Source: Vicinamibacterales bacterium (GTDB lineage: Bacteria > Acidobacteriota > Vicinamibacteria > Vicinamibacterales > UBA8438). Taken from it: DNA of 64,000 nucleotides. This document shows positions 61,687-64,000 of the stretch, one piece after another; within the stretch, counting starts at the first letter, position 1, and each line of letters opens with the position of its first letter. The DNA is taken from positions 1-64,000 of the forward strand of contig CATQHX010000079.1 in the NCBI GenBank assembly GCA_958296065.1, written 5' to 3'. The notes beneath the pieces were generated by a model that worked only from the letters and a program-made list of their open reading frames with translations, had not been told where the DNA came from and searched no databases. The position numbers and the translations under genes are program-made.

Positions 61687-61891
61687 CTGACAGGGTTCCG
61701 ACGCTAGAGAATGTAAACTATTACAAATAAGGTTGTTACGTGATCCGACTGGCGTTCCCCCCGCAGCATCCCTCATTCGCAAGCGGACTAGAGCGGACCA
61801 CGGCAGCCGTCCTTGAACGGACCGGGAGCCGACTCTTCCGAGCCGCCCGCCGTGGATCTTCGCCCTAGGCTCTCCATGCTAGACTGCGGGC

Positions 61892-62155
61892 ATGAGCGGC
61901 GACGTGAAGTGGATTGTCGGTACGGGCATCGGCATCATCGGAACCATCATCGGAACTGGCTTGGTGCTGGCCGGTCTCATGTCAGCGCAGCTCGCCAGCG
62001 TCTCAGCACAAGTCACCGCCGTGAATGACCGCATCGACGACCTGATCGCCCGCATGACCTCTGAGCACACCGAGATCCGAACGGAGATCCGTCGCATCGA
62101 CGACCGCCTACGCAGCGTCGAACTTGCCGTCAAGCCCGAGCAGCCCGCCGACTAG
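61892..62155 (+). CDS. Small membrane-anchored coiled-coil protein
   Basis: 87 residues from ATG 61892. One N-terminal membrane helix (WIVGTGIGIIGTIIGTGLVL, then AGLM) precedes a heptad-patterned segment (VTAVNDRIDDLIARMTSEHT, then EIRTEIRRIDDRLRSVELAV) that should form a parallel coiled coil. The layout resembles many small bacterial proteins of unknown role, some phage-derived. An AT-rich stretch at about 61705-61750 (GTAAACTATTACAAATAAGG) could hold the promoter. No neighbour suggests a function. Confidence 0.65.
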   Translation: MSGDVKWIVGTGIGIIGTIIGTGLVLAGLMSAQLASVSAQVTAVNDRIDDLIARMTSEHTEIRTEIRRIDDRLRSVELAVKPEQPAD

Positions 62156-62263
62156 AACCGATCCAGGCGACGGTCGCCTCGCGGAGCCCGGAGCGGACGG
62201 GCGTTCGTTCGGCAGGTCGCCGCTCCAGGGACGAGTCTCCAGCCGGGGGTGGCGGCGGGTCGA

Positions 62264-63187
62264 ATGACGTTGGACCGAACCATGAGCCGAACGGCGATGT
62301 GGACCGCATTGCAGGATCCCGACAATCGCGAAAACAAGAACGCCGGCAACGGAGGGGACCTCGTCAAGCACACCGTATACCTGACGGTAGTGGAACATCT
62401 GTTGAGTCACAAACCGTGGCGCGAACCGCTCCGCGTGCGCGAGTGCCATGCTGGCCGCGGTATGTACTCGATCCCCGTTGACGACCGTCGACGATCGATG
62501 CTGGAGTGTCTGTACGAGCCCGTCGACGCTGATGTCGGTATCCCGCTGCACGACCGTCAACGGGGATCGCAACAGGCGTTGGGAGTCTGGCCTGGCAACC
62601 CGACCACCCTCGGTTGGTACGCGGGATCGGCTGTCCTGAATGCCCAGGGACTTGGCGGTGGACCGGGAAAGCATCTCATCGAGTTCTACGAGACGTGTCC
62701 GGACACGCGGAGCATTCTCCGCACGGTGCTTGCCGCTCTCGGACTCGATGGCTCTCGCATCGAGAGCCGAGTCCTTCCCGATGGCGACGACGGTCGTCTA
62801 TTCGACGGAGAACGGTACGTCGTAACCAATATTGGCCGGTGGGACTCCCGCGACCTCGTGCTTCTTGATCCGTTCGCGATGTCGCGTCAGGCATGCCATC
62901 AAGCCCAAAGAGACCGCTATGGACGCATCGTAGACACGATTATCGCGAAGGGACAAGAGGCGCCGCTTCTAGTTCTTTTCTGGACGTGGGGACGCGCCTT
63001 TTGTGTGGCTGAAGGCGATCTGCGGGACACGAATCGACCCGTTTCCAACGGATACCAGGATCTGCAAGCCCGCCTGATCGGAGCAGGCAGATATCTTATT
63101 TCGAATCGTTTAGCCCGGAAAATTCGTGGCGTGTTCCGATTCCGGTACAGACACAAAAGCCCCCGTGTGGTACAAGTGCAGTGTTAA
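62264..63187 (+). CDS. RlmJ-like methyltransferase, 3' end altered by an insertion element
   Basis: From ATG 62264 (other starts at 62249, 62282 and 62297). NAGNGGDLVKHTVYLTVVEH and then VRECHAGRGMYSIP resemble the opening of RlmJ, the 23S rRNA adenine-2030 N6-methyltransferase (HAGNxADVxKH, THAGxGxY). The later LVLLDPFAM stands where RlmJ has the catalytic DPPY, so the N6-adenine active site is altered and the substrate may differ. Up to about SNRL (base 63113) the sequence looks native; the last 24 codons (ARKIRGVFRFRYRHKSPRV) are read from the left end of the IS1380-family element. The gene may therefore be truncated, though close to the usual length of 280 residues. Confidence 0.6.
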   Translation: MTLDRTMSRTAMWTALQDPDNRENKNAGNGGDLVKHTVYLTVVEHLLSHKPWREPLRVRECHAGRGMYSIPVDDRRRSMLECLYEPVDADVGIPLHDRQRGSQQALGVWPGNPTTLGWYAGSAVLNAQGLGGGPGKHLIEFYETCPDTRSILRTVLAALGLDGSRIESRVLPDGDDGRLFDGERYVVTNIGRWDSRDLVLLDPFAMSRQACHQAQRDRYGRIVDTIIAKGQEAPLLVLFWTWGRAFCVAEGDLRDTNRPVSNGYQDLQARLIGAGRYLISNRLARKIRGVFRFRYRHKSPRVVQVQC

Positions 63188-64000
63188 CAACCACTTGCGC
63201 CACCACGGAGGCCCTTGCGTGACAACCGGCACTGTACCACAGACTGTTCTGTTCCCGGAACTGTTTGACAAGCCGCTGTTCGCCCAGTTCAACCAGGAGC
63301 AGGCCAGTTCCGACGGCGGGGCGATCCTGCTGAAGGCCGCCGAGCGCATCTACGGCCTGGTCAAGGCGTTCGCCGGGTGTCTGTTCGACAAGCGGGCGCC
63401 GGACAAGACCCGGCACTCGCTCGCGGACCTGATCGGCCAGCGCATCTTTGGCATCGCCTGCGGCCATCCCGACTGCAATGATGGCGACCGTCTCGCCGAC
63501 GACCCCATCCACAAGCTGCTGCTCGACAGAGACCCGGTTTCGGGCGAGCGCCTGGCGTCGCAGCCGACGCTGTCGCGGTTCGAGAACGCAGTCAACGGCT
63601 GCGCGCTCTACCGCATGGCGGACGAGTTGGCCACGCGGGTCATCGCGCGGCATCGCCGCCGCCTGGACGGGCGCGCGCGGTGCATCACGATCGATCTGGA
63701 CCCGACGGACGATCCAACGCACGGGGCGCAGCAGTACACGCTCTTCAACGGGTACTACGACAACTGGTGCTACCTGCCGCTGCTTGGCTTCCTGAGCTTC
63801 GACCGCGAATCCGAGCAGTATCTGTGCGCGGCGCTGTTGCGGCACGGCAAGGCGGTCGCCTCCGAGGGGACGGTCGGGCTGTTGTCGCGGTTGCTGCCGC
63901 GGCTGCGCCGGGCATTTCCGCGGGCGCGCATTCTCGTTCGGCTCGACGGGGGCTTTGCCAGCCCGGCGGTCTTCGCCTTCCTGGAGGCGCAGCCGCGGCT
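63114..64000 (+). mobile_element. IS1380-family insertion sequence, left part
   Basis: The transposase at 63219 defines the element. The left end is placed near CCCGGAAAATTCGTGG at 63114 because the host reading frame loses its family character there and this end type fits the family; no right end is in view to confirm the inverted repeat or target duplication. The element runs off the window. Confidence 0.6.
63219..64000 (+). CDS. IS1380-family transposase, cut by the window end
   Basis: Open from GTG 63219 (GGAGG 9 bases upstream) to the last base, 260 codons, no stop. The start TVLFPELFDKPLFAQFNQEQ and then SSDGGAILLKAAERIYGLV are characteristic of the family; the first catalytic aspartate region is CITIDLDPTDDPTHGAQQYT and the second is ARILVRLDGGFASPAVFAFL. 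The rest of the DDE domain lies outside. It cuts and pastes the element between genomic sites. The frame is undamaged so far, so the copy may be active. It sits directly behind the RlmJ-like gene it appears to have interrupted. Confidence 0.92.
   Translation, partial: MTTGTVPQTVLFPELFDKPLFAQFNQEQASSDGGAILLKAAERIYGLVKAFAGCLFDKRAPDKTRHSLADLIGQRIFGIACGHPDCNDGDRLADDPIHKLLLDRDPVSGERLASQPTLSRFENAVNGCALYRMADELATRVIARHRRRLDGRARCITIDLDPTDDPTHGAQQYTLFNGYYDNWCYLPLLGFLSFDRESEQYLCAALLRHGKAVASEGTVGLLSRLLPRLRRAFPRARILVRLDGGFASPAVFAFLEAQPR

Noticed and set aside
63096..63845. Minus-strand frame opposite the transposase
   Set aside because: The plus strand encodes IS1380 transposase with both aspartate regions; the minus frame is its shadow.

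Overview
This is a gene-dense, strongly GC-rich bacterial window of chromosomal character. The repertoire fits Acidobacteriota of the Vicinamibacteria type: PD40/TolB propellers, S9 and M28 secreted peptidases, a glutaminyl-peptide cyclotransferase, three DUF4159 proteins in a MoxR/DUF58/BatA-like cluster, Uma2, and small CxxC proteins. This placement is inference from gene content; no rRNA or tRNA gene was recognised.

Layout. 1-9 kb holds the tail of a PIN toxin, a Fic AMP-transferase with its inhibitory helix, a minus-strand trio (LTxxQ protein, GNAT, lipoprotein), homoserine kinase, and a minus-strand run led by a WYL regulator (propeller protein, PspC, FetB-like permease). 9-17 kb holds two small zinc-ribbon proteins and an AddB-AddA helicase-nuclease pair with a perfect hairpin between the two genes. 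17-21 kb holds a glutaminyl cyclase and two envelope proteins. 21-35 kb is one plus-strand cluster: DUF4159, VWA membrane protein, caspase-like protein with Ser at the catalytic Cys position, second DUF4159, MoxR ATPase, DUF58, BatA-like protein, giant DUF4175 protein, third DUF4159. 35-40 kb holds an esterase, a Tat-exported DHDPS-like protein, a FitA/VapC-type toxin-antitoxin pair and an S9 peptidase.

40-64 kb is rich in DNA-processing and mobile genes. A RecQ helicase fused to a phosphoribosyltransferase overlaps a DprA-like gene (ShosTA-like domain pair) and sits between two secreted peptidase genes. Then come a Uma2 protein, a TM0106-type RecB nuclease/helicase broken by a single in-frame ochre codon, an orphan Phd-UPF0175 antitoxin, a frameshifted DUF2283 gene, an Mrr-type endonuclease, and a tight nurA-herA-sbcD-sbcC operon with the gene content of the archaeal mre11-rad50-herA-nurA operon. 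The right end holds a decayed DNA-methyltransferase tail, several small genes, an RlmJ-like gene whose 3' end is cut by an insertion, and the start of an IS1380-family element that runs off the window.

How the genes work together: AddAB, SbcCD and HerA-NurA are three end-resection systems in one neighbourhood. RecQ-PRT/DprA, Mrr, Fic, the toxin-antitoxin genes and the methyltransferase relic suggest a defence and gene-turnover region. The 21-35 kb cluster looks like an envelope-associated MoxR chaperone/VWA complex.
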